NCBI GenBank assembly: GCA_002482765.1 | Contig: DLGP01000056.1 | Coordinates: forward strand, 750-64,749 | DNA length: 64,000 bases | Direction of reading: 5' to 3' | Origin: Alphaproteobacteria bacterium UBA7691 | GTDB lineage: Bacteria > Pseudomonadota > Alphaproteobacteria > Ferrovibrionales > Ferrovibrionaceae | Part shown: piece after piece, positions 17,035-24,935 of the stretch | How the letters are laid out: every line of letters starts with the position of its first letter | Position numbering within the stretch: position 1 is the stretch's first letter | Translations under genes and position numbers: made by a program | Notes under the pieces: generated by a model | What the model saw: only the letters and a program-made list of their open reading frames with translations | The model's database searches: none | Told to the model about the DNA's origin: nothing

Positions 17035-17397
17035 ATGCGGCCAGGCCAGGCAGCCCATCTTGAAGCAACCCGGCAGGCCCTGCGCCTGGCCGCCATCGCG
17101 CAGCAGCGCGCCAGCCAGTTGCTGGATGTCTATCAGCAATTGGCCTGCCCGCCGGCAGAGCCATCCGATGATCGCGCCATCACCCAGCGCCAGGCTGCGG
17201 CCAAGGCGGTGCTGAGCCATTACCTGATGCTGCAACGGCTGCTGCCGGTGCCGCCGCCACCCGGTGAACCGGAAGCTGCCGCGCCGCAGATCGATGCCGC
17301 CACGCTGGCAAACATGCTGCACGATGCCCGGCGCCATGCCGAATCCGGGGCCGATGACGATACCAAGCAAAAGGAGAGCTGTGATGCCGCCGGATAA
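17035..17397 (+). CDS. Hypothetical protein upstream of TerL; possible small terminase
   Basis: 120 residues, helical, with Gln/Ala-rich segments and a proline hinge. It lies directly before the large terminase gene and overlaps it by 14 bases, the classic place of a small terminase subunit, which would recognise DNA to be packaged. I see no clear helix-turn-helix, so the role is inferred from position only. Confidence 0.5.
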   Translation: MRPGQAAHLEATRQALRLAAIAQQRASQLLDVYQQLACPPAEPSDDRAITQRQAAAKAVLSHYLMLQRLLPVPPPPGEPEAAAPQIDAATLANMLHDARRHAESGADDDTKQKESCDAAG

Positions 17398-18928
17398 CGC
17401 GATCCTGCCCGACACGCTGGCGCAGGATATCCGCCTGGTAGATTTTGTGCTGCTGTGGAACCAGCGCCAGAATCTGTCCTGCCCGGTGCTGCATCTCAGC
17501 ATCCTGGACTGGCTGGAACAGAGCTGGCATGCCGGCGACAGCGAATTGCTGCTGCTGGTGTTTCGCGATGCCGGCAAGAGCACGTTGGTGGGGCTGTTCT
17601 GCGCCTGGCTTTTGCTGCGCCAGCCGCATCTGCGCATCCTGGTGCTGGCTGCCGAACAGGCCCTGGCGCGCAAGCTGGTGCGTAACGTGAAACGCATCAT
17701 CGAACGCCACCCGCTCACCGCCGGGCTGAAGCCGAAGCGGCGCGAGCAATGGGCCGCCGACCTGTTCACCGTGAACCGCAACATCGAATTGCGTGATCCC
17801 TCCATGCTGGCGCGCGGCCTGGGCGGCAATATCACCGGCAGCCGCGCCGATGTGGTGATCTGTGATGATGTGGAAGTGCCGGCCAATGCCGGCAGCGCCG
17901 CCGGGCGCGAGGAATTGCGCCAGCGCCTGCTGGAAATCGACTATGTGCTGGTGCCCACCGGCATGCAGCTTTATATCGGCACGCCGCATAGTTATTACAG
18001 CATCTATGCCACCCAGCCGCGCCAGGAGGTTGGCGAGCAAGCGGCGTTTCTGGATGGCTTCAAGCGGCTGGAATTGCCGATCCTGGATGAACAGGGCCAG
18101 AGCCGCTGGCCGGAACGGTTTCCGCTGGCGCGGATCGAGCGTATCCGGCGCCGCAGCGGCCCGGCCAAATTCGCCAGCCAGATGCTGCTGCAACCGACCA
18201 GCAGCCAGGAAGGCCGGCTCGATCCCGGCCTGCTGCGCAGCTATGGCGATGAGCTGGACATCCGCGAGGCCGGCGGCCGGCTGGTGCTGAGCCTGGCCGG
18301 GCGGCGGCTGGTTTCCGCCAGCGCCTTCTGGGACCCGGCCTATGGCACCCCCAGGGTTAAGCAGGCCGGCAATGGCGATGGCAGCGTGGTGGCGGCCTTG
18401 TTCAGCGATGCCGAGAGCCGGTTTTACCTGCATCGCATCGCCTATCTGACCCACAACCCGGCGCGGCTGGCCGAGCAGGATGCGGCGAGCCAGCTTTGCG
18501 ACCAGGTGGCGGTTTTCCTGCGCGATCTGCATCTGCCCGGTATCCGGGTGGAGACAAACGGGCTGGGCAAATTCCTGCCCGGCCTGCTGCGGCATGCCCT
18601 GGCCCGTATCGGCCATGGCGCCGCCGTGGTGGAACAGGTTTCGCGCCAGGCCAAGCAGGCGCGTATCCTGGCCGCCTTTGATGCCCCGCTGGCAGCCGGC
18701 ATGCTGCATGCGCATGATACTGTGCTGGCCTCGCCGCTGATCACCGAAATGCGCGAATGGCGCCCCGGTAATGGCAGCGCCCGCGATGACGGGCTGGATG
18801 CCGTGGCCGGCTGCCTGCTGGCCGAGCCGGTGCGGCTGACCCAGGCGCCGCCGACAGCGCGGCGCGACTGGCGCCCAGGTGCCGGCCAGAGCAAGGCACG
18901 CGCCGATTTTGATCCGTTCAAAGCCTGA
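17384..18928 (+). CDS. terL: Phage terminase large subunit (packaging ATPase/nuclease)
   Basis: 514 residues. The ATPase domain shows the Walker A variant 'FRDAGKST' (residues 60-67) and Walker B 'VVICDD' (157-162). The RNase H-like nuclease domain begins around 'SAFWDPAYG', with further acidic positions such as 'GIRVETNG'. It pumps DNA into the head through the portal and cuts it. AAGGAGAG stands before the ATG at 17384. The gene is uninterrupted and lies near the module's 3' end, as in T7-like phages. Confidence 0.9.
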   Translation: MPPDNAILPDTLAQDIRLVDFVLLWNQRQNLSCPVLHLSILDWLEQSWHAGDSELLLLVFRDAGKSTLVGLFCAWLLLRQPHLRILVLAAEQALARKLVRNVKRIIERHPLTAGLKPKRREQWAADLFTVNRNIELRDPSMLARGLGGNITGSRADVVICDDVEVPANAGSAAGREELRQRLLEIDYVLVPTGMQLYIGTPHSYYSIYATQPRQEVGEQAAFLDGFKRLELPILDEQGQSRWPERFPLARIERIRRRSGPAKFASQMLLQPTSSQEGRLDPGLLRSYGDELDIREAGGRLVLSLAGRRLVSASAFWDPAYGTPRVKQAGNGDGSVVAALFSDAESRFYLHRIAYLTHNPARLAEQDAASQLCDQVAVFLRDLHLPGIRVETNGLGKFLPGLLRHALARIGHGAAVVEQVSRQAKQARILAAFDAPLAAGMLHAHDTVLASPLITEMREWRPGNGSARDDGLDAVAGCLLAEPVRLTQAPPTARRDWRPGAGQSKARADFDPFKA

Positions 18929-18943
18929 GCGATGGAGAGAACC

Positions 18944-19255
18944 ATGAGCATGCCGCTTCCCGTGGATATGGCCTGGTGGCTGACGGCGGTGGAACTGCCG
19001 GCCCTGGCCGGCCTGTTCTGGCTGCACCAGCGCCAGCGCGACCAGACCGAACGCGCCCTGGAAAGCCTGAGCCGCGATAGTCATGGCGCGATCCAGGCGG
19101 CCCGCTCGGCTTTGGCCGATTACAAGCTGGAAGTGGCGCAGACCTACGCCTCGCTGGGTGCGCTGAAAGATGTGGAAACCCGCCTGACCGAACATCTGCT
19201 GCGCATCGAGGCCAAGCTGGATCAGGCATCGAAACAGGTGGTTTCGCGCTATTAA
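18944..19255 (+). CDS. Single-pass membrane protein with coiled coil, last gene of the virion module
   Basis: 103 residues. A hydrophobic segment at about residues 6-24 ('MAWWLTAVELPALAGLFWL') is followed by a charged coiled coil with 'LKDVETRLTEHLLRIEAKLD'. Small proteins of this build occur after terminase genes in prophages, and some act as holin- or spanin-like factors. No endolysin is next to it. GGAGAGA precedes the ATG at 18944. Confidence 0.6.
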   Translation: MSMPLPVDMAWWLTAVELPALAGLFWLHQRQRDQTERALESLSRDSHGAIQAARSALADYKLEVAQTYASLGALKDVETRLTEHLLRIEAKLDQASKQVVSRY

Positions 19256-19284
19256 CCGCCCGGCAAATCGGCTAAACAGGCGCC

Positions 19285-19626
19285 ATGAGCACGATCTATC
19301 ATATGGCCGCCAGCGCCGACTGGCAGGGTGCCGAGCAGAGCGGCGAATATGCCGGTTCGGCCGACGACCTGCGCGACGGTTTCATCCACTTTTCCACCAC
19401 CGCGCAGGTAATGGAATCCGCCGCCAAGCATCGCCAGGGCCGCAGCGACCTGCTGCTGCTTTATGTTGCCGCCGATGCCTTGGGCGATGCCCTGCGCTGG
19501 GAAGCTGCGCGCGGCGGGCAGTTGTTTCCGCATCTTTATGGCCGGCTGCGGCCGGAGCAGGTCTATCGCATCGAGAAACTGCCGCTCGGCGCTGATGGCC
19601 GGCATGTTTTCCCGCCGCTTGACTGA
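19285..19626 (+). CDS. DUF952 family protein
   Basis: 113 residues. 'DGFIHFSTTAQV', 'LLLLYVAADAL' and 'FPHLYGRLRPEQV' match the DUF952 family, a small cytosolic fold related to glutathione-S-transferase N-termini and ADP-ribosyl-binding-like proteins whose function is not established. It is the first host-type gene after the virion block and overlaps the next gene by 23 bases, so it probably forms an operon with pyrD. Confidence 0.85.
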   Translation: MSTIYHMAASADWQGAEQSGEYAGSADDLRDGFIHFSTTAQVMESAAKHRQGRSDLLLLYVAADALGDALRWEAARGGQLFPHLYGRLRPEQVYRIEKLPLGADGRHVFPPLD

Positions 19627-20245
19627 AGCCGGCGCAGGCAACGGTTTCATCCGCGACCCGCATTGGGATACGGCGCGGCTATCCTATGCCATCCAGGCAC
19701 CGGCGCCCGGGCCGGTGCAGGCCGCCTTCGAGGCCATGCGCGACCGGATTGAGGCCATGGCGCCGGCCGGCAGTTTCTGGCGCGCCCCGGCCGAGCGGCT
19801 GCATGTTTCAGTGCATATCCTGGCCAATGCACGGCATGACTATGACAAGGATGCCTATTGGGCTGTGGCCGAGGCTGCCGCGCTGGCCGAGCTTGAGCAG
19901 ATCGAGCGCCGGGCTTTCACCTGGCATTTTGACCGCCTGATCGCGGCCCCCTTGGGCGTGATCGCCGCCGCCAGCCCCGATCCGCGTCTGGCCGCCTTGC
20001 GCCACCGCCTGATCGCACGCTTGCCGCCGCCGCCCGTGCCGCATGAGCCGCCCTATCCGCTGGTGCATTGCACGCTGTTGCGCTATGCCGATCCAGTGGC
20101 CCTGCCGGCCGATTTCGCCGCCCGCGTGGCCAGCTTGCCCTGTGACATGGATTGGCGCGTGCTGCGGCTGGATTTGCTGCGCAACGAGCGCTATCCCTCG
20201 CTGCATCCCCGCCTTGTGCAAACCTTCACGCTGGAGCCGGCATGA
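19604..20245 (+). CDS. 2H phosphoesterase (LigT / 2'-5' RNA ligase-like)
   Basis: 213 residues. Two His-x-Ser/Thr motifs, 'LHVSVHIL' and 'LVHCTLLRY', are the twin catalytic motifs of 2H phosphoesterases, which act on 2',3'-cyclic phosphates of RNA or nucleotides. The start at 19604 lies inside the DUF952 gene; ATG 19595 is an alternative. The stop overlaps the pyrD start as ATGA. The substrate is unknown. Confidence 0.75.
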   Translation: MFSRRLTEAGAGNGFIRDPHWDTARLSYAIQAPAPGPVQAAFEAMRDRIEAMAPAGSFWRAPAERLHVSVHILANARHDYDKDAYWAVAEAAALAELEQIERRAFTWHFDRLIAAPLGVIAAASPDPRLAALRHRLIARLPPPPVPHEPPYPLVHCTLLRYADPVALPADFAARVASLPCDMDWRVLRLDLLRNERYPSLHPRLVQTFTLEPA

Positions 20246-21303
20246 GCCTCTACAAAACCCTGGCCTGGCCTTTGCTGCGCCACCTGGATGCCGAACAGGC
20301 GCACCGCCTGAGCCTCGACCTGCTGAAATGCCTGCCACTGCCGCCAGCCCCACAGCCGGACCCGATCCTGCGCTGCCGCCTGGCCGGGATCGAGCTGCCC
20401 AGCCCGGTGGGCCTGGCTGCCGGCTTTGACAAGAATGCCGAAGTGCCCGATGCCATGCTGCGGCTCGGCTTCGGCTTTGTTGAGATCGGCGGGGTGACAC
20501 CGCGCGCCCAGCCGGGCAATCCGAAGCCGCGGGTTTTCCGCCTGGAAGCCGACCGCGCCGTGATCAACCGCATGGGCTTCAACAATGCCGGCCTGGATGC
20601 CGCCGTGGCGCGGCTGGCAGCACGGCCGCGCCGGGCGGATGGCAAGACCCACGGCATCATCGGCGCCAATCTCGGCGCCAACAAGGACAGCGCCGACCGC
20701 CCGGGCGATTATGCCCTGGGTTATGCCGCGCTGGCGCCGCTGGTGGATTTCTGCGTTGTCAATGTCTCCTCGCCCAACACGCCGGGCCTGCGCAACCTGC
20801 AAGGCCGCGAGGAATTATCGAGCCTGCTCGACCGCCTGGCGCCGTTGCGCGCCGCCCGGCCGAAGCCGCTTTTTGTGAAAATCGCCCCCGATCTGGCGGA
20901 AGCCGATCTTGACGACATCGCCGAACTGGCGCTGGCGCATAAGCTGGATGGCCTGATCGCCACCAACACCACCATCTCCAGGCCAAGCAGCCTGCAAAGC
21001 CCGCACAAGGCCGAGACCGGCGGGCTTTCCGGCGCGCCGCTATTTGAGCCATCAACCGCCGTTTTGCGCCAGCTTTATGCCCGGCTTGGTGGCCGCATCG
21101 CCTTGATCGGGGTGGGCGGCATCGCCAGCGGCGCCCAGGCCTATGCCAAGATCCGCGCCGGCGCCAATGCCGTGCAGCTTTATTCCGCCCTGGTCTATGA
21201 AGGCCCCGGCCTGGCCCGCCGCATCGCCACCGAGCTGGCCGCGCTGCTGAAACAGGACGGCTTCAAATCGGTCAGCGACGCGGTTGGCGTGGCGGCGCGC
21301 TGA
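20242..21303 (+). CDS. pyrD: Dihydroorotate dehydrogenase (quinone), class 2
   Basis: 353 residues. 'GLAAGFDKNAEV', 'FVEIGGVTPRAQPGNPKPR', 'VNVSSPNTPGLR' and 'LIGVGGIASG' are the FMN- and substrate-binding signatures of class 2 enzymes. The N-terminal helix pair that docks to the membrane for quinone is present (about residues 1-40). The enzyme oxidises dihydroorotate to orotate in pyrimidine synthesis. The start overlaps the preceding stop. The 3' end overlaps the convergent hicB gene by 32 bp. Confidence 0.95.
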   Translation: MSLYKTLAWPLLRHLDAEQAHRLSLDLLKCLPLPPAPQPDPILRCRLAGIELPSPVGLAAGFDKNAEVPDAMLRLGFGFVEIGGVTPRAQPGNPKPRVFRLEADRAVINRMGFNNAGLDAAVARLAARPRRADGKTHGIIGANLGANKDSADRPGDYALGYAALAPLVDFCVVNVSSPNTPGLRNLQGREELSSLLDRLAPLRAARPKPLFVKIAPDLAEADLDDIAELALAHKLDGLIATNTTISRPSSLQSPHKAETGGLSGAPLFEPSTAVLRQLYARLGGRIALIGVGGIASGAQAYAKIRAGANAVQLYSALVYEGPGLARRIATELAALLKQDGFKSVSDAVGVAAR

Positions 21304-21727
21304 GCCGGAGCGCGCCGGCCCGCTTGCCGGGCCGGGCCGCCGTTGCGCCCATGCCCTCGGCCAACAATGTGGCGGTCAACGTATTCAGGCTGACGCCCTC
21401 ACGCTCGGCGCGCTGCGCCAGCCTGCGGTGCAGCGAGCGCGGCACGCGCACGCGCCACTGCCCGGAATAGGCTGTATCGTTGCTGGGATCGGGGATGCTA
21501 TCGCCGAATTCTCGCGCCGTGGCCAGCCATGCCTTGATTGCATCGCGGGCATCGCGCAGGGCGGCTTCCGGGCTGGCACCATCGCCGTGGCACCCCGGCA
21601 AATCCGGCACGCTTGCCAGCCAGCCACCACCATCGGCACCGCTCAGCCGTTCCAGCCGGATCGGATAATCCGGTGCAGGCAAAGCCGAAGCAGCCTCAGC
21701 GAGCGGGGTTTTGCGCTTCAATGCCAT
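21272..21727 (-). CDS. hicB: HicB-family antitoxin
   Basis: 151 residues. The N-terminal part 'YPIRLERLSGADGGGWLASV', then 'PDLPGCHGDGASPEAAL', is the partial RNase H fold of HicB. The C-terminal part with 'VRVPRSLHRRLAQRAEREG' is a ribbon-helix-helix DNA-binding domain, so HicB probably binds the palindrome upstream of hicA. It lies directly after the damaged hicA and overlaps its end by 32 bases. The antitoxin itself looks complete. Confidence 0.85.
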   Translation of the reverse strand: MALKRKTPLAEAASALPAPDYPIRLERLSGADGGGWLASVPDLPGCHGDGASPEAALRDARDAIKAWLATAREFGDSIPDPSNDTAYSGQWRVRVPRSLHRRLAQRAEREGVSLNTLTATLLAEGMGATAARPGKRAGALRLSAPPRQPRR

Positions 21728-21933
21728 CGATCAGCCGTACAAAAAGTTTCACATAGATCGGCTTGATCGGGCGTTTTGCCGGAACAGTCAGCATGGCGCC
21801 GCCAGGATGACGAAACGCTGCCCGGCTGGCGCCAGACCAGACCATGTGCCTCGGCCACTGATTGCAGTTGTTCGATGCGCCAATCCTGAGGATTACGGCG
21901 CATCGCTTCAAGCAGTTTGGCGGCCTTGGCCAT
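21696..21933 (-). pseudogene. hicA: hicA toxin gene broken by a frameshift
   Basis: Reading from the ATG at 21933 gives 'MAKAAKLLEAMRRNPQDW ... HGLVWRQPGS', a normal HicA N-terminus. The normal C-terminal half 'FRHPGGAMLTVPAKRPIKP' continues in another frame. The shift falls near 21816, where HicA proteins carry the G-S-H catalytic motif. The catalytic histidine region is missing, consistent with a small deletion. A sequencing error is the alternative. HicA is normally an mRNA interferase, so this copy should be inactive. Confidence 0.75.
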
Positions 21934-21938
21934 AGCTT

Positions 21939-21967
21939 AGTATGGTACCGTATCCGGTACCATACAA
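21939..21967 (-). promoter_or_regulatory. hicA-hicB promoter with overlapping operator palindrome
   Basis: Perfect 11-bp arms GTATGGTACCG and CGGTACCATAC around TATC (21940-21965). On the minus strand -35 TTGTAT (21967-21962) and -10 CATACT (21944-21939) are 17 bases apart, so the palindrome covers the promoter. The -10 box ends 6 bases before the hicA ATG, implying a nearly leaderless transcript. It is the likely HicB autoregulation site. Confidence 0.7.
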
Positions 21968-21993
21968 GAGGCTTTCAGCCGCCCCCCTGCACC

Positions 21994-22845
21994 TCAGGCG
22001 TTCTTCACCGGGTGGCGCAGCAGGCCGACACCGCTGATTTCCACTTCGGCCACATCGCCATCCTTCATCCACAGCGGCGGGGTGCGCTTGGCGCCGACAC
22101 CGCCCGGGGTGCCGGTGGCGATCACATCGCCCGGCTTCAGCGGCAGCCAGGTGGTGACATATTTGATGATCTTGCGGATGTTGAAGGTCATCAGATCGGT
22201 GCCGGATTTCTGCACGCTCACGCCGTTGAGCCGAGTTTCCAGGCTGAGCGCCTGCGGATCGGGGATTTCATCGGCGGTGACCATCCAGGGGCCGAAGCCG
22301 CCGGTGGCGGGGAAATTCTTGCCCGGGGTGAACTGGCTGGTATGGTTCTGCCAGTCGCGGATCGAGCCATCCATGTAGCAGCTATAGCCGGCGATCAGCG
22401 ACCAGGCATCGTCTTCCGAGACCTTGAAGCCTTCCTTGCCGATGATGATGGCCAGTTCGCCTTCATAATCGAAGCGTTCGGATTCCTGCGGGCGCAGCAG
22501 CGGCTTGCCATGCGCCACCTGGCTTTCCGGAAAACGCACAAAGCAGGTGGGGTGGCCCGGCGGCTCGCGGCCCATTTCGCGGCGATGCTCGTCGTAATTC
22601 ACGCCGATGCAGAGAATCTTGCCCGGATTGGGCACCACCGGCAGCAGATCAAGGCTTTCCACCGCGCCGAGCTTGGGCGCCGCCGCAGCGGCTTCGCCCA
22701 GTTTGGCCAGGGCGCCGCCCTTCAGCACCGCCACCAGATCGGGATAGGTGGCGCCGAGCACGGCGCCGACATCAGCCACCTTGCCATCCGCGCCGACCAC
22801 GCCATACGAGGCCTTGCCATTCGCCGTAAAACTAACCACCTTCAT
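21994..22845 (-). CDS. Fumarylacetoacetate hydrolase-family protein
   Basis: 283 residues. 'ILCIGVNYDEHRREM', 'DYEGELAIIIGKEG', 'MDGSIRDWQNHTSQF' and 'PGDVIATGTPGGVG' are the core and metal-binding motifs of the FAH superfamily, which includes acylpyruvases, ureidoglycolate lyases and 2-keto-diacid hydrolases. The family is too broad to name a substrate. I chose ATG 22845 (MKVVSF) because GGGAG precedes it. It is monocistronic and divergent from the ABC exporter. Confidence 0.85.
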   Translation of the reverse strand: MKVVSFTANGKASYGVVGADGKVADVGAVLGATYPDLVAVLKGGALAKLGEAAAAAPKLGAVESLDLLPVVPNPGKILCIGVNYDEHRREMGREPPGHPTCFVRFPESQVAHGKPLLRPQESERFDYEGELAIIIGKEGFKVSEDDAWSLIAGYSCYMDGSIRDWQNHTSQFTPGKNFPATGGFGPWMVTADEIPDPQALSLETRLNGVSVQKSGTDLMTFNIRKIIKYVTTWLPLKPGDVIATGTPGGVGAKRTPPLWMKDGDVAEVEISGVGLLRHPVKNA

Positions 22846-22976
22846 CGCGCTGCTCCCGAGGTAACGGTCTGGTTCTTTCACCAAAACCAATACGCCCGCC
22901 CCCGGAGCCGCGCAAGTCCCGCCCCGCCGCCCATCCAGCCCGCTGATCCAGCCAGCCCGTTCAGGCCATTATCACC

Positions 22977-24830
22977 ATGCCGCTCTTGTTTCCGCCGCCG
23001 CAACGCCAAGCCGGCCAGCCCCGCCGTTTTGCCGCCGAACTTCTGGCCCGGCTATGGCCGCAAAGCCGCCCCGACCTGCGCGCCCGCGTGGTGCTCGCGC
23101 TGCTCTTCCTGCTCTGCGCCAAGCTGGTCAATGTGACGGTGCCTTACCTGTTCAAACGCTCGGTGGATGAACTGGATATCGCCAAGAATGATGGCCAGGT
23201 GGCGCTGGCGGCGGTGCTGGGCCTGGTGCTGGCCTATGGCCTGGCGCGGGTTGGCGCCCAGGCTTTTGGCGAAGCACGCGATGCGATCTTCGCCAAGGTG
23301 GCGCAATCGGCGATCCGCAGCCTGGCGCTGGATGTGTTCAACCATATCCATGCCCTCAGCCTGCGTTTCCATCTGGAACGCCAGACCGGCGGCCTGAGCC
23401 GGGTGATCGAACGCGGCACCAAGGGCATCCAGTTTGTGCTGCAATTCATGACCTTCAACATCGTGCCGACCATCGTGGAAATCGCCCTGGTGGGCGGCAT
23501 TCTATGGGTGCTGTATGGCTGGCAATTCACCACCATCACGGTGGGCGCCATCGCCGCCTATATCGTGTTCACCCTGCTTTTCACCGAATGGCGCACCAAA
23601 TACCGCCGCCAGATGAATGACGAGGACCAGCGCGCCAACACCCGCGCGGTGGACAGCCTGCTGAATTACGAGACGGTGAAATATTTCACCAACGAGGCGC
23701 ATGAAGCCCGCCGCTTTGACGAAGCCCTGAGCCGCTACGAGCGCGCCGCGGTGAAAAGCCAGGTATCGCTGGCGGCGCTTAATCTGGGCCAGGGCGCGAT
23801 CATTGCCGTGGGCCTGATCGGCGTGATGGCGCTGGCCGCCCATGGTGTGCGCGATGGCAGCATGACCTTGGGCGATTTTGTCATGGTCAATGCCTATCTG
23901 ATCCAGCTTTACATGCCGTTGAATTTCCTCGGTTTCGCCTATCGCGAGATCAAGCAGGGGCTGGTGGATATGGAAGCCATGTTCACCTTGCTGGATGTGC
24001 CGGCCGAAGTGGTGGACCGGCCCGATGCCCAGCCGCTTACGCCCCGGGACGGCGCCGGCGAGGTGGAGTTCGAGGCGGTCGATTTTGCCTATGATCCGCG
24101 CCGGCCGATTTTGCAGGGGGTGAGCTTTCGCATCGCGCCGGGCCGCAAGCTGGCGGTGGTGGGCGCCTCGGGCGCCGGCAAGAGTACACTCTCGCGCCTG
24201 TTATTCCGCTTTTATGACGTGAGCGGCGGCCGCATCCTGATTGATGGCCAGGATATCCGCAAGGTAACCCAGCTCAGTGTGCGCCAGGCCATCGGCATCG
24301 TGCCGCAGGATACCGTGCTGTTCAACGACAGCATCGCCTACAATATCGGCTATGGCCGGCCCAGCGCCAGCGAGGCGGAAATCCGCGAAGCGGCGCGCCA
24401 GGCGCAGCTTGAACCGCTGATCGAGCGGCTGCCCGATGGTTATCAGACCATGGTGGGCGAACGCGGCCTGAAACTTTCAGGCGGCGAGAAACAGCGCGTT
24501 GCCATCGCCCGCGCCCTGCTCAAGCAGCCGCGTGTGATGGTGTTCGACGAAGCCACTTCGGCGCTGGATACCCATACCGAACGCGAAATCCAGCAGGCGC
24601 TGGGCAATGCCGCCGAGGGCCTCACCACCCTGGTGATTGCGCATCGCCTGTCCACCGTGGTGGATGCCGATGAGATCATCGTGCTGGAACAGGGCCGCGT
24701 GGCGGAACGAGGCCGGCATGAGCAATTGCTGGCCGCCAATGGCCTTTATGCCAAGCTATGGCACCGCCAGCAGGAAGCCGCCGAGGCGGAAAACCGCCTG
24801 CAAGCCGTGGCCGGCAGCGTGACGACATAA
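22977..24830 (+). CDS. Atm1-type ABC exporter (transmembrane plus ATPase half-transporter)
   Basis: 617 residues. The N-terminal six-helix domain (about 40-330) contains 'RFHLERQTGGLSRVIERGTK' and 'ALNLGQGAIIAVGL', characteristic of Atm1/HMT1 transporters. The ATPase domain has Walker A 'GASGAGKST', signature 'LSGGEKQR' and Walker B 'VMVFDEATSALD'. Homologues export glutathione-metal or glutathione-polysulfide conjugates. A gshB gene lies elsewhere in this window. No good ribosome site precedes the ATG at 22977. Confidence 0.88.
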   Translation: MPLLFPPPQRQAGQPRRFAAELLARLWPQSRPDLRARVVLALLFLLCAKLVNVTVPYLFKRSVDELDIAKNDGQVALAAVLGLVLAYGLARVGAQAFGEARDAIFAKVAQSAIRSLALDVFNHIHALSLRFHLERQTGGLSRVIERGTKGIQFVLQFMTFNIVPTIVEIALVGGILWVLYGWQFTTITVGAIAAYIVFTLLFTEWRTKYRRQMNDEDQRANTRAVDSLLNYETVKYFTNEAHEARRFDEALSRYERAAVKSQVSLAALNLGQGAIIAVGLIGVMALAAHGVRDGSMTLGDFVMVNAYLIQLYMPLNFLGFAYREIKQGLVDMEAMFTLLDVPAEVVDRPDAQPLTPRDGAGEVEFEAVDFAYDPRRPILQGVSFRIAPGRKLAVVGASGAGKSTLSRLLFRFYDVSGGRILIDGQDIRKVTQLSVRQAIGIVPQDTVLFNDSIAYNIGYGRPSASEAEIREAARQAQLEPLIERLPDGYQTMVGERGLKLSGGEKQRVAIARALLKQPRVMVFDEATSALDTHTEREIQQALGNAAEGLTTLVIAHRLSTVVDADEIIVLEQGRVAERGRHEQLLAANGLYAKLWHRQQEAAEAENRLQAVAGSVTT

Positions 24831-24935
24831 TGGTTGTATTTTTAAATAATAATCCTTCAATAGTATAGATTGACTATCCATATAAATCTCATTATTGGTG
24901 TTATCATGATGATAATAAACCAATAATGAGGAAAA
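24831..24935 (+). promoter_or_regulatory. AT-rich leader of RTX gene with hairpin covering the ribosome site
   Basis: Only 25 of 105 bases are G or C. Perfect 12-bp arms CTCATTATTGGT (24888-24899) and ACCAATAATGAG (24919-24930) enclose a second nested repeat TTATCAT/ATGATAA. The 3' arm ends inside the ribosome site GAGG (24928-24931), 4 bases before the ATG. TTGACT at 24870 is a possible -35 box without a good partner. The palindrome may be an RNA switch or a DNA operator. Confidence 0.6.

Noticed and set aside
7173..19284. Attachment sites of a conventional prophage around the virion block
   Set aside because: I looked for direct repeats at both edges and a tRNA or integrase nearby and found none. 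The only tRNA is 37 kb away.
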